Origin: Rugalucina vietnamica
Lineage: Eukaryota; Mollusca; Bivalvia; Lucinida; Lucinidae
Assembly: GCA_964017185.1 (NCBI GenBank)
Contig: OZ024879.1
Coordinates: forward strand, 42,911,883 to 42,975,882
Direction: 5' to 3'
DNA length: 64,000 bases
The translations under genes were made by a program, and so were the position numbers. Below the pieces are notes generated by a model. That model did no database searches. It saw only the letters and a program-made list of their open reading frames with translations, and had not been told where the DNA came from. Shown piece by piece: positions 10,945 to 22,349 of the stretch (its first letter is position 1; each line of letters begins with the position of its first letter).

Positions 10945-11141
10945 CGAGCCGTGACACTAGAAAACAAGTCTTCAGGGTTTCTGACGAGGGCTGACACAAA
11001 TTTGTCTGTAGTCATAAGCTTGAAATTTCCGGTATAAGTAGATGCGACATTGTATTATTGTAGATGAGGCATCTGTGTAGGGAAAAGGAAGGCGCTGATC
11101 AGCTGTGCATTGACTGCACAGCACCTTTGTTTCCGCATAGT
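10945..11141 (+). mobile_element. MITE family T, old copy
   Basis: Diverged: 'gagccgtgacactagaaaac' at the left, then 'ggctgacacaaat', 'cttgaaatttccgg' and the hairpin 'ggcgctgatcagctgtgc...gcacagcacctttgtt'. The right terminal repeat is lost where the next element begins. Confidence 0.6.
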
Positions 11142-11783
11142 CCCCCAACCATCTTACCTAGTGACTGGTGACCTTGAAAATTACCACAAGGTCACCAAAA
11201 TCTTATCAACTCTATGTCACCTACCAACAATGTTTCTGTGCAAGTTTAATCAAAATCTATCCATCCCCTCATAAGATATCGCATCAGAAAAGCTAATTTT
11301 GATAGTTTTTATGGGCTGGTGACCGTGAAAATTATTTTCAAGGTCACCAAAGTCTTATCAACTCTAAGTCTCCACCCAACAATGTTTCTGTGCAAGTTTC
11401 GTTAAAACCTATCCATCCCTTCAGAAGATATGGCATCTGAAAAGCTAATTTTAACAGTTTTTATATGTTGGTGACCTTGAAAATTAGGTCAAGGTCACCA
11501 AAATCTAATCAACTCTAAGTCTTCTCTTAACAATATTTCTGTGCAAGCTTAAATAAAATCCATCCATTGGTTCATAAGATATTGCATATGAAAAGCTAAT
11601 TTTGACAGTTTCTATGGGCTGACGACCTTGAAAATTAGGTCAAGGTCACCAAAATCTATTCAACTCACTGGTTCAAAAAATATTGCATGAAAAAGAAGCT
11701 ACGCAGACACGGATGCGGACACAGACGCCAACCGGACCCGCACCAAAAACAATATGTCCCCCACCTTTGGTTGGGGGGACAAT
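11139..11783 (+). repeat. Element with GTCCCCCAACCA inverted ends and internal tandem repeats
   Basis: Left end 'agtcccccaacca', right end 'tttggttggggggac'. Between them lie about 3.5 units of ~150 bp, each with the inverted pair GGTGACCTTG...CAAGGTCACC followed by 'aacaatgtttctgtgcaagtt' and 'gcatctgaaaagctaatttt'. Non-coding. Confidence 0.7.
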
Positions 11784-12720
11784 CATCACTGAATGAAAAT
11801 TTTTAGCCATCAACAAGGACAGCAGAATTTTAGTGAGTGGTGTGTTTCAAAGTTGAAAGAGTCAGTATACAATTCATTCCTATAAGATTTTTTTCTTGGC
11901 AAATTGTCTACAAATACCTTGAACCTGCCATTTTAGCACCCCAGCCCAGTATTCTTCTTGTAGTTTTGAAAATGTTTTAATGTGTTCGTACAACAACATT
12001 TTCATGAAAATGTTTACACTAAGTTAGCTGAAAAGATAAGAGTAGACTTTCTATGGTAAGGTAATTTTCATTGACTTAAAACCAGCCTATATTCAGATGC
12101 TGCACATTTCCTGTTAAATTTTGCCTGGGTTATGGCTTAACTTTATAATCAATAATTTTTCAATCCTGACAGGATGGAGGCGCCACTCCCTGGGTTATTA
12201 AACAAGTACTATTGTGGGTAGATGTGTCAATTCTCAAGAATACAACACAGAAAAGTAGGTTTTAACCCTTGACCTAATGCTTTTGCTTATGAGACTTCCC
12301 AGTAGAATACCTCACTCCTTGTTCATGTTATGTGTTTCTATGAAGTATTAAATACATCAAACGGTGATGCTGTGGTGCTATTTGTTCAATCATTAAAACT
12401 GCAAACACTTGTAGAAATGTATAGCAAGGCAAAGCAGACTATATTTTTTCAACCCTCCTACAATACCATTGGTCCTAGTATACTTAGCAGTTTTATAACC
12501 CAACCCTCTATATAAAAAGTAATCATCTATTTTTGCCTATATCATGAGTACTTGCAATAGAGTTTAGCTACAGTGTGCTCCAGTTCCTGAACTATGTACC
12601 AGTCCATAGTTTTGGATATAGACCGGTACTATAACATGGCCTGGTTGCTCGCTTCACGAATGAGAGCTTAACGATATGAAAACCATTCCACGTGACCTTC
12701 CAGATGTGTAAACATCTGGC
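11784..12720. other. No feature recognised
   Basis: AT-rich sequence. The longest open frame (12330-12515, 61 codons) has no recognisable domain and no splice context. Confidence 0.4.
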
Positions 12721-12903
12721 ATGGCTGTTTCGGAGGCGAGAGAGCGTTTCGCTAAATCAAATGAGGAAGATTTGGAGAATTTGCTGGAACGTACATCGTC
12801 AGAAAACAGCAAACATAAAAAATCTGTTCAGTAAAACTTCATAAATAGTGTAAAGATTTGGTTGGGTAATAAAACAGTTATTTCATGGTTGTGTGGAGTA
12901 TAG
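12721..12903 (+). pseudogene. N-terminal fragment like Crypton/KIAA1958-type recombinase proteins
   Basis: ATG at 12721 opens a frame with RFAKSNEEDLENLLE followed by a Ser/Asn/Lys-rich turn. This resembles the start of tyrosine-recombinase-like (DUF3504, Crypton-derived) proteins common in marine animals ('RF...EEDL..LLE...SKNTK'). A TAA at 12832-12834 interrupts it; the same frame continues with NFINSVKIWLG until TAG at 12901, inside a MITE. No recombinase domain follows. The similarity is from memory of the family pattern and is modest. Confidence 0.35.
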
Positions 12904-13031
12904 TCAAAACTATTGTCCCTCGACACTGTGGACGACCCGATGCACTATTGCCCTCGGCCTTCGCCCTCGGGGAATAGTGCATCGGGTCGTCCACAGTACC
13001 TCAGGGCAATAATTTTGACTATACTCCACAC
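12891..13031. mobile_element. Foldback MITE, near-perfect 141-bp palindrome
   Basis: 'gtgtggagtatagtcaaaa' at the left is answered by 'ttttgactatactccacac' at the right. The inner arms (ctgtggacgacccgatgcac / gtgcatcgggtcgtccacag) pair almost perfectly around a short 'cggccttcg' loop. Likely a two-arm MITE that ended the 12721 fragment. Confidence 0.8.
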
Positions 13032-13804
13032 AGCCTATATTATTCTCTGGAATTTTAAAACCATTGAAATATACTTGAAACCATTAAAAACACAACTGAT
13101 ACAAATGTTATTTTTCTCACTTTGCACAATGTGACAAACTCTGTTTCTATTTACATCGATTTGCCTATCGTACAAGAATGTTTTAGCAAAACCTGAACTC
13201 AGCAGCACAGTTCTGTTGAAAATTTTGCTGAAAAATGTCACAATAATCAAATTTGATTTTCTACCCAAATCAAACCTCCCAATTCTATCCAATTCAATGT
13301 GGCAGTATTGTGCTTGGTCTTGACAACAAGAAAACGGTGTGAAAACAAAAATTGCAATTGCTGGAAGAAACTGAAATTGATTTTTAAAGTTCATTTTTTT
13401 GTGAAAACTTTCCAAACCATTTGAAAATTGCTTAAAACTTCCATAAAACTGAATCAATTCATAATTGGGAGCATGGGTTGTTAAACCATAAATTTCAGGT
13501 CTGTTTTATGACAACGTTTCTCGCCAAAAGTCTTACAATTTGGGTCGCCTCCAGTTTAAACACAATTTTTGATAGCCAGTTAAAACATCAAAACATCACA
13601 ACAGCTAAGTCTGGTTTAGTATAAAAAATATGCGATTTCCGTTGCGCGTTCTCGACCCCAGAGAACTGAAAAACAATGAAAAATTTCACAATATAATCTT
13701 GATTAAAAAGGTGCATGGTGTGTGTACAAGTTAAATGAGTTAAAATTTCAGGGCATTTGTTTGGGTTTTTTTCTCTCATTTCTCTTTTATCTCTGAGTAA
13801 CTTA
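13032..13804. other. No feature recognised
   Basis: Overlapping open frames on both strands (13035-13457 minus, 13588-13965 minus) have biased, low-complexity products without motifs. Read as non-coding. Confidence 0.4.
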
Positions 13805-14427
13805 GAAAAAGGTACAAGTAGGCAAAGATCAGGAAAAGGCGCAATCAGAAAAAGATTCCCACTCCAAAAACCGAGGTGGGAAAAAACCAAACCAACAATC
13901 AGGTACATATACCATGAAACATATCGTAAGCCGAATGAGCAGCTATTTTCCCAATAGGTGGCCACTCAGTTACCTTAACTTAACTAAAAATATGAAAACA
14001 TACATAAGGCGCCAACAGCACAAAAAAATTTCAAACACCAAGACATAAAACGAAAAGAACCACCACAGAAGTATCGACTTGGAACGATCAGTAACACAAA
14101 GTTACTGGCGGGCTTAAACCGGTTTTACATGGCCATAACCTCACCCTCAGCTTCTGCAGTGGTTCATAACATTTAGTTAGTTATTCGGTCCTCGTGGTGA
14201 ATCTCTAACTAGTCAATGAATCATCAAGAACAAACAAATAAATCATGATAAACATCCTGATGAATCAAAAACCAGGACTCACAGACTGAGTAAGCTGCCC
14301 GACGATGGAGATCCCTGGGCGCCGAATAACCTACTAACTCCGGAGCAAAAGAAAAACACCAGTTGGACCCCGGTGGGCCAAGCAACAGACAAGAAGCTCC
14401 GGCCCCAACCAACTAAAATGAATAGCT
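13805..14427 (-). repeat. 3' non-coding part of an unclassified retroelement, copy 1
   Basis: This ~620-bp segment recurs at 27843-28212 (first 370 bp) and 38233-38905 (nearly full). Shared landmarks are 'ggtacaagtaggcaaagatc', 'ggtggccactcagttacc', 'cttaaaccggttttaca' and 'gatggagatccctgggcg'. It lies directly 3', on the minus strand, of the coding remnant at 14428-14759. Confidence 0.7.
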
Positions 14428-14759
14428 TTATGTCGGGGCCATCATAGAGTCTGACGCCCGACCCACCGGCGTGCAATTAAAGAAGGCAGCATAGTTATCA
14501 ACCATGATTGGGTTAAAAACTAAGCATGCAGACTGTCGCATAACATTCAAGTTATAACCTATACGTTTGTAACGTGTTATGATTTTTCTGAACTGAAAAG
14601 AAAAATCATTAATTCCTTTAAGTTTCTTAAATTTGTAAACCAAGTCACCATAAAATTCAGGTTCCGAAAGGCCCTCACTTAAAAGCGTCTTTAACCCAAC
14701 ATTATATTTGGAAATCAATTCATAGTGTCTACGATAAAATTTAGAAAATTTAGAGTCTC
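14428..14759 (-). pseudogene. Retroelement-associated conserved C-terminal coding remnant
   Basis: Minus-strand frame with no recognised domain. It includes SKFYRRHYELISKYNVGLKT, GLSEPEFYGDLVYK and RYKRIGYNLNVMRQ, and ends NCTPVGRASDSMMAPT then stop (14430-14428). A second minus-strand copy at 38862 ends with almost the same residues, VGRASDSMMTPT, while its upstream part is unrelated. Conservation up to the stop followed by a shared 3' segment suggests the 3' terminus of a retroelement's last ORF. I recall this peptide type as widespread in cnidarian and mollusc genomes but cannot assign it to a class. Confidence 0.55.
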
Positions 14760-15455
14760 AGTTCATCTGGAAGGCAACACTGGCTCAGTCCTAAGAAACC
14801 ATTAGATTGGCATTGCTGACCCAGGGTCTCACGTAATGGGTCGTTTGATCGCCGTTTTTATTGTATTTTGTAAAGTTTTTGTCAAAACTTTAAACTTGTC
14901 AAATCGGGTCGTGCAAATTAGTAAATTTTAATCTTAACATCAAGAAACACGAGTGGTTGTCAAGCCCAAGATCGATGCTTGCTTGCAAGAATATCAACCA
15001 TTGTCGGAAAGCATTTCCATAATTTATAGAAACAGTCCTCTTTAATCCAGGAATAAACGAAAATCTTTGCCTAAATCGGCAGAGATTGGCGATGTCAACT
15101 TGCCTATCAACTATGCTTTCTCGCGAGATCAGACGAGATATCTTGTTGAAGCGCTACCTGGTGGCGACAATGATTGGTTGTCTAAATATATCTGGTACAA
15201 ATCTAGTCTGGTTCACAACATTTTACTTAGGTTTATCGCAAATATTTTGCGACATCAGTCAAAATAAACCGAATGGAAAAGATTAACTCAATCGGTCAGT
15301 AACAGGACGTTACGCTTCAAGCAAATTTCGGCCAAAAATGGCGTCGTCAAGATGTCCTGCGTTCAGAAATTATTCGTCGGTCCAGGGCGTTTTTTATCGG
15401 TCATGTCCGACGGTCCGACGAGATTTGGCGAACACTGCTGAATAACCACTAAACG
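14760..15455. other. No feature recognised
   Basis: No repeat match within the window and no motif-bearing open frame. Confidence 0.4.
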
Positions 15456-15530
15456 GCGCTAGTGGGGTTCGAACCCAGGACGTCTCGCTCCGGAGTCCGA
15501 CACTCTACCACTGAGCCACTGTGCTCCCCA
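15456..15530 (-). tRNA. tRNA-like sequence (SINE head or tRNA pseudogene)
   Basis: On the minus strand it reads GGGAGCACAGTGGCTCAGTGG...GGTTCGAACCCC. The A box (TGGCTCAGTGG) and B box (GGTTCGAACCC) are intact and correctly spaced, and the anticodon-loop position would read CCG (Arg). The acceptor and anticodon stems pair poorly, so this is not a functional tRNA; it is a tRNA-derived SINE head or a decayed tRNA copy. Confidence 0.55.
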
Positions 15531-15656
15531 ATAAGCTAATTAGAAAACACGTACCAAAGACAATCGGATGTCAATAGGCTATCGTCTGATAACACCTGAC
15601 CTAGTTAAGACCATGCCTAGCATGTGTCATACTAGATTTTAGCACCTTCCCTATAT

Positions 15657-15676
15657 CAGAGAGAGAGAGAGAGCCT

Positions 15677-15718
<42 letters not shown>
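15657..15718 (+). repeat. (GA)n microsatellite
   Basis: Two GA tracts separated by 'cctatatca', about 60 bases. Confidence 0.95.
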
Positions 15719-15721
<3 letters not shown>

Positions 15722-15762
15722 GTGACCAAATATCTATCTATCTAATATGATTAAGCAGGTGG

Positions 15763-15900
15763 TACAAACCAGAGGACCAATGGTCCTGTAAACGCTCACC
15801 TGAGATCTGCTGTATATATGAATAAACATGTTTGAATATCATGGAAAGCAGCCCCAGTAAAGGGGCAGATGAATTAAGCCCTGGCAGGGCCCCAGATAAG
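15763..15900 (+). repeat. Fragment of the 'accagagg...gctcacctgag' repeat
   Basis: Matches the start of the 9855-10911 repeat ('cgctcacctgagatctgctg', 'gccccagtaaaggggc') and adds its true 5' edge, 'accagaggaccaatggtcct'. Confidence 0.7.
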
Positions 15901-16324
15901 GGTAGTATTTGGGTATTTTACTACTCTGTAAACAGCAAATACTCCTCCATGTGAAAATTAATGAGTATCATTTACACATACATTTTCTCAAATACTCCTT
16001 GAATCAAAACTGTGTGTGTATGTTTCTCACCAAAGGGTTTAAGAAATTGTCATTTTGACATCGAAAATAAGAAAATGTGTACATGTTTGTACTAGATATG
16101 ACCATGTCATACTATTGTTGTCAGCAGACAAATGATCACATTCACTTTTTAAAAGAATGCTGACGGATACTTTTTTGTTCTGTTTTACAAGTTTTCCTTA
16201 TGTATGACATGGCTAAACTAGGTGAGCACACCATTTTTTAATGCATTTGGAAACAAGAGTTAAAAAATTTAAATCAAAATTACAGCTTCAAAATGACCAC
16301 AAGAAGGCCCCAAATTGCTTCTCA
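15901..16324. other. No feature recognised
   Basis: AT-rich, no motif-bearing frame. Confidence 0.4.
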
Positions 16325-16675
16325 GACACTGACTGTCTGTCTGTCTGCATTTTACGCCCTACAATCAATTTCTGATTATTACAGGGAGGTGTACATCTGT
16401 ACACCCCGGGGTGTTTGCTGAATGAGCCTACAGAACACCGCTGTAGATTACCGTAGGGTTCTTTAACCTGCACAGGGGGTGGCTGTCCCTGCACAGGGGG
16501 CCTACAGTTAACATCCTGATCCGAAGGGCGGCACACCGTGCTCATGTCATCCCTGCTAATGGCACAAGTGAAGCATGTTCTGTCACTGAATAATCCTCGC
16601 CCCCAGCGGGGATCAAACCTGGGACCTCTAGCACCAGAAGCCAGTGCACTATCCACTGAGCTACCGCGCCTCTCA
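16325..16675 (-). mobile_element. tRNA-derived SINE, minus strand
   Basis: The head on the minus strand is GAGGCGCGGTAGCTCAGTGG...GGTTTGATCCCC, with pol III A and B boxes. About 280 bp of body follows, and it ends in (CAGA)n near 16325-16345. The body holds a direct repeat 'cctgtgcaggnnaaagaac / gccccctgtgcaggg'. Confidence 0.75.
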
Positions 16676-16955
16676 AATCAATCCAGAAAAAAAAAATGAG
16701 TGGGCACGAAAACATCGGTCGACAAACTTTCGTTGCAGCAAAATTGCTGCTCTCTATTTTTTTTAAAGGAAGCATGTACACTTACATTTTTCCTTGAACT
16801 CTTCAAACTCTTTGGCTCCAACTATGCCTTTTTTTGAGCGATCGGCGCTCCAAACTCTCAGCCCTACATCGGCCATGATGAAGCGCCTGGTCGGAAGCAC
16901 TGGTCACGTGATGTATCATTCCCGCCAAAAGTCTCAATGATGACAAAATTTACAC
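16676..16955. other. No feature recognised
   Basis: Short unique-looking stretch, no motif. Confidence 0.3.
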
Positions 16956-18440
16956 GACATGTGACTTATTATCTTTTTTTAAACACAATTAATGTAAAAA
17001 ATCACATAATTAATGTAAAATATTTAGTTAAGTGCGTTATGTACGCGACAATTGCAATATATATATTGTTCATAATGAGATATTTTTTAGATACGTCTTG
17101 AAAATTATTACAATCGCTACTTGTTTTAAAGCATTAAACATAGTTTAAAAACAACTGGAAATAATTATGTCATCAAATGAAAAACATTTTAGGATTGCAT
17201 CATAATGTAGAGTTGCTTATGTAATCCCGTGGCCCACTTTTTGTTAATCAGGGTTTCTATATACCAAAATGTTCGGTTTGATGAGTAAATTTCAAAAATG
17301 TTTCCTGCCATTTTTTCTGTTGACTTTCAAGGTCAAGGTCAAAGGTCAAAGGTCACGGCTATTAAATATATAGGGCATATGACTGTATCTGGATTTATGG
17401 CCGATCTTCCATGTGAATCTGCTGCAAACTGGAAAATATCGAAAGTAAATACATTTTAGCAATTGGCAAGTGCAATTTCCAAATGACCTTGACCCCTCCA
17501 TTTGAAAGGTCAAGGTCATTTACCCAAAATTTGCCCAAAAAGAACGCAAAATAACTGCGCGCGTGCTACAATAGGCATGAGGGAGGTTGAATTCAAGACC
17601 TTTAATATGATAGGTATTCTTGTAGGGTTCGATATGTATGTAAGTTGCAGCGTTCGTCCAAATGAGTTGCCATAGCAACGAAGGTTAATGACAGGACATG
17701 GTATGACCTTTGAGTGCTGTACATATTTAAGGAAAATGGTTAAGTTTTGGAGTTGCTTATATTGTTCAATGAATTTTAAGACAATAATGATTGTAATATA
17801 CCAAAGTGTTTGTTTTATTTTTAGATTTCAAAAATGTTTCCTGCCATTTTTTCTGTTGACATTCAAGGTCAAGGTCAAAGGTCAAAAGTCACGGCTATTA
17901 AATACATAGGGCATATGACTATCTCTAAATTTATGGCTGGTCTTCCATGTGAATCTGCTGCAAACTGGAAAATATCGAAAGTAAATACATTTTAGCAATT
18001 ACCGAGTGCAATTTCCAAATGACCTTGACCCCTCCATTTGAAAGGTCAAGGTCATTTATCCAAAATTTGCCCAAAAAGAACGCAAAATTCGCAAAATAAC
18101 TACGCGCGTGCTATGACAGGCATGAGGGAGGTTGAATTCAAGACCTGGTTCTATACTGTATATATGTAAGTTGCAGCGATCCACCAAATGAGTTGCCATA
18201 GCAACGAAGGTTAATGGCAGGACATGGTATGACCTTTGAATGCTGTGCATAATTAAGGAAAATGGTTAAGTTTTCGAGTTGCTTATCTTGTTTAATGAAC
18301 TTTTAGACAATCATGATTGTAATATACCAAAATGTTTGTTTTATCACCTAGATTTCAGAAATGGTTCCTGCTATTTTTCTGCACATATCTTAAGGTCAAG
18401 GTCAAATGTCACGGTTCTAGAATTTATGGGACCGACAAAA
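16956..18440 (+). repeat. Three degenerate ~530-bp tandem units with AGGTCA clusters
   Basis: Unit landmarks 'ccaaaatgttnggttt...tttcaaaaatgtttcctgcc' recur at about 17262, 17798 and 18328, each followed by a run of AGGTCA half-sites (17328-17356, 17863-17893, and weaker near 18390). The same segment lies inverted in the 22.4-24.2 kb duplication. Non-coding. Confidence 0.75.
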
Positions 18441-18890
18441 ATATTATCATTCGTGGTTGCTTCTCTGCGTATATTTGATATTAGGACAGTTTAAAAAAAT
18501 GGCCCCGGTTAGACCCCATTGAGACTGTACTATATGCATAGAAATTATCAAGTGATATGCCAAAATAACAAGCGCTCAGACAGGCTTGATCTGACAAAAT
18601 TCCTACAATGTAACTTTATAAATAAAAAAGTTATGCAGATATATGATGTAAGGTGTTTAAGATTTTAGTGTGACATTTTTCAATGAAGTCAAATTTGAAA
18701 GCTATCATACTGCATCAAATTAAGGAATAGAAATTGAAGAGATACAAAATATGAAACATATGAATATATAGATAAAAATAATGAACAGCATCACCACTCT
18801 GGTAGTTTCAGATTTTTGTATCACCGCACGGAAATCCACTGGGGGTCTAAAAGTAATGATTGTAAGATTTCATAATTATTGGTCAACAAA

Positions 18891-19127
18891 TGAGCCGCCT
18901 GATGGGAAAACCAACAATGTGGTTTCCGAACAGGTCCGACACAAACCGGCCTGTACAAGCGCAAAAAGAGCTAGAAGCTTGAAATGTCGGATTTAAGTAG
19001 AAGAGGAATTGTACTATCCGAGTAGCAAAAACAAAGGCGCTGATCAGCTTCGCGGTTACCGCGAAGCTGATCTGCGCCTTTGTTTTCGCCAATGCAAATT
19101 GTTGGTTTTCCCATGAGGCGGCTCAAA
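18891..19127 (+). mobile_element. MITE family T, well-preserved copy
   Basis: Inverted ends tgagccgcctgatgggaaaa and ttttcccatgaggcggctca. Internal hairpin GATCAGCTTCGCGGTTACCGCGAAGCTGATC flanked by 'aacaaaggcgc / gcgcctttgtt'. Representative of the family. Confidence 0.88.
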
Positions 19128-19489
19128 TGTTTAATATTTGTGGTTGTCATTTATTTTCTTACCGTTTATACTAAGCTCAGGCCCCAATTCAGTTATCATA
19201 ACAATTGGTTTAGCTCTGTCACTTCTTTACATTGTTATGAGTGTTTGTTTAGAAAGTAAGGACTGTAAGATTTTTTTACACTTTACAGCTAAAAATTTGA
19301 AGAAACGCCATCATTTTTAAGAACCATTCTTCATATTTTATTGATTCTATTCAAAGTTTTAAATTAGTGGTATAACGGTACAAATAAGGCCAGATTTGTC
19401 TGCAAAATAACACTAGTGTTTTAAGCCAATGTCACACTTTGGGGCCATTTTTTGAAACTGCCCTTTAACTAGGTAAAATCTTTAGCACA

Positions 19490-22110
19490 TACCTGACCGT
19501 AATTCTTATGTCACTCTCATATGACCTTGAACTATTTATTTGAAAGGTCATGGTCATTTCGCTCACATATGTCGAAAATATACGCAAGAATCTCATTTTA
19601 CAACGTAATTACAAAGCCAGAGCAAGATAAGATAACTTACAGCGACCAATTATGTTTTGTATTTTGATGGCTGTAATATGAATCTCACTTTTATCTTAAT
19701 TCTAATTGTGTTGCCATAGGCAACCAAGACTTTTATTAACAAAACAATATGGGGTTTGAATAAATATTTCGACAAGATTTTAGTCGAATTCGATGGATTT
19801 TTACAAGCATGACTGAGGTACTACAAAATAATAATTAAATTGTTTTAAAAATGATTTCTGTCTATTTAGCTTTGATCACTATAGGTCAAGATAACTGATC
19901 AAAGGTCACAACCTCAAAATATTATACCAGCGTTTATATCATTGGTTACAATTCAATGTATATATCGTTATATGGTAGTAAATACTAATACTTAGACATT
20001 GCCTTTTGAACTTATTGTAAGTAATGCAAGTTATCTAATTTACATATTCATGAATTTTAATGTAAACATTAATAAATGACAGAAAAAACAATCGTTAACA
20101 ATACATAAATAAACGAATTTCAGGCCCACACCATCAAATTATCATTGTGACACTTTATTATAGAACCATATCATATGATATATTTATTGATGTTGTGGGC
20201 CCAAAAAGAAAACAATCTCATTTACATATTCATGAATATTAACAAAAAATTCGAAAATCGAGGATAAACGAGGGAAAACTATAGCCATTGCAAGGTTTTG
20301 GGTGAGTTATAATATCCATAATTATATCCCTGAAACCAATTTTCATGGCTGCCAGTGTGGTCAGAGGGACCACCTTAATGCCATAAAGGTTGTCCTTAAC
20401 AATGAACACTTTTGCATAATGCAACATTACATAGTTTCCACACCCACCCCAGTGTGATTCTAAAGACTAGGTTGTACTCACAAAAAAATATTCAAATACC
20501 AACAATAGCATGCTCTACAATACTTAAATTGGTCTGATAGTTAAGCATGGACTTAGCATTTAACCTTAATACCTATCATACAAATTATTGAATTTGAATA
20601 TTCATGAAAATTAATAAAACACACAAAAATTGGAGAAAAAATCTTGGAAAAATATGGGGTATACGCACAAAATCACTTGTACCATAGCTGTTTACATACC
20701 CAGTATGCTGAAAGAAGTATCAATTGAATGCTATGTGTACTATGATACTTAAGTCACATATATGAATGATCTGATTTTTAATTTCATGAATTTTAATGAA
20801 AACCTCATAAATAGTAATGAAAAAGTGGGAAAATTAAACGGGTAAACCTACAACCAAAAGCCCTAACATGCTGAAAATCGCATCACATGATTGCTAGGGC
20901 AAAATTATATCATCCTGTACTACAATATATAAGTCATTTGACTTTTTGTTCTATGAATATTAACCGAACCTTTCGAATTCACGGGAAAATTACGAAAAAT
21001 AAGGCGGTATACATAGAAAATCAACTGTAATTTGGTTTCTGATAGACGTAGAGAGCTATAATTGGTATCAAATGATTGGTGTGACACTGTTCTACAATCA
21101 TATAATCTGATATACTCGTGTATAATCTGCGTACTCACCAATTCCGCATTTACAACTTACCACTAGCAATTGAAACAGGTAGACATACCCGACCGTATAC
21201 ACAGTATCCAAAATCTGCATCTACACAGTTACATAAGTCAAAATTTACCTGTGTCTACACGGTTGCTGGCTAAAATTTAATGGTCTCTACACAGTAGCCT
21301 GACTGGTAAAGTCAATCACATTTTTTCTACCAGGAAAGTTTCTGTGTGCTACCAGGGCTAGGGAAAGTGTTTGGGGGTCTTGGCTAATAGAATTTTGTAG
21401 AAAAGTGACGATATTTGCTGTTTAAAAGACAAAACGTCGCCACAGCCTTATCGATCTCCGATTGGATTTAAAATCACGAAAGCCACCCACTCATTTCGGC
21501 CAAATTCTTGCTACAATGGCAAGACTGCGAAATGGCAATATCAAAATCCTAAAATCTGATTTTTTCCTATCCTGACAGTGTCTGTGATGGGCCCCTAGCA
21601 TTGAAAATAACTAATATTTTTACAAATGAAAGGCGACTTACAAATTCCCTGTTTGACTCGTCGCCATCTTCAAACGATCGACACCGGTACCAAAAAACTC
21701 TACATGAGATCACGTATAGGACTCTGTTACTACGTACCATATGATAAAAGGACAATGTCTAAGCTTTAAAATGAGATCTGATTCATTGGTCTAGGATAAA
21801 TAATAGCGGATATATGACCAATTTTGTATGCACATGCCCATGCTCAAAAATCGTGTTAATGGTTGCTATGGAAACCATGCATTTTTTCATAGTGCAAACA
21901 AATTTATCTTTATGAACAAAAGCATTTCTGGGGTCCCGATGAACGATTTTGCACCCATTAAAATCATCCTGGGGCGCAAGGTAGGTCAAATTAGCTCCAG
22001 GAATACCACGGTGGTTTTCTTGTTGTTGTTTTTTTCAGTGATTTCTTTATGTTTTCATTAATATTCATGAATATGCAAATTAGATAATAATATGCAAATT
22101 AGATAATTTG
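19490..22110 (+). repeat. Degenerate ~180-bp repeats with TTCATGAATnTTAA core
   Basis: The core 'attcatgaan(t/a)ttaa' recurs near 20048, 20229, 20597, 20788, 20953 and 22062, mostly spaced 165-190 bp. It is accompanied by 'ggtatacncacaaaatca' and 'gcatcaattgatt' like blocks. Some AGGTCA sites are present (19520-19555, 19880-19905). An octamer-like ATGCAAAT is repeated at 22074 and 22092. No coding sequence. Confidence 0.5.
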
Positions 22111-22349
22111 CAAATGTTACCATGAGATGAAAGGGGTTTCTCTTTGCTTCGATTTGATACCACATTCAATGATTTAAGGCAAGTTGTTGCTGACATATGA
22201 TTACTCTTGTATATACATGTATATCCATTTTAAAAGGGGGTCATGGGGGGGGTTCGTTGTATCATTCGACCATTATCATTTGACCTTGACCTTTAACAGT
22301 AAAATTAAAGTTGTGGGGATTGTTTATGCAAGTAATAAATGCATTAAAA

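Noticed and set aside
15456..15530. Functional tRNA-Arg(CCG) gene
   Set aside because: A and B boxes are fine, but the acceptor and anticodon stems do not pair; better read as a SINE head or pseudogene.
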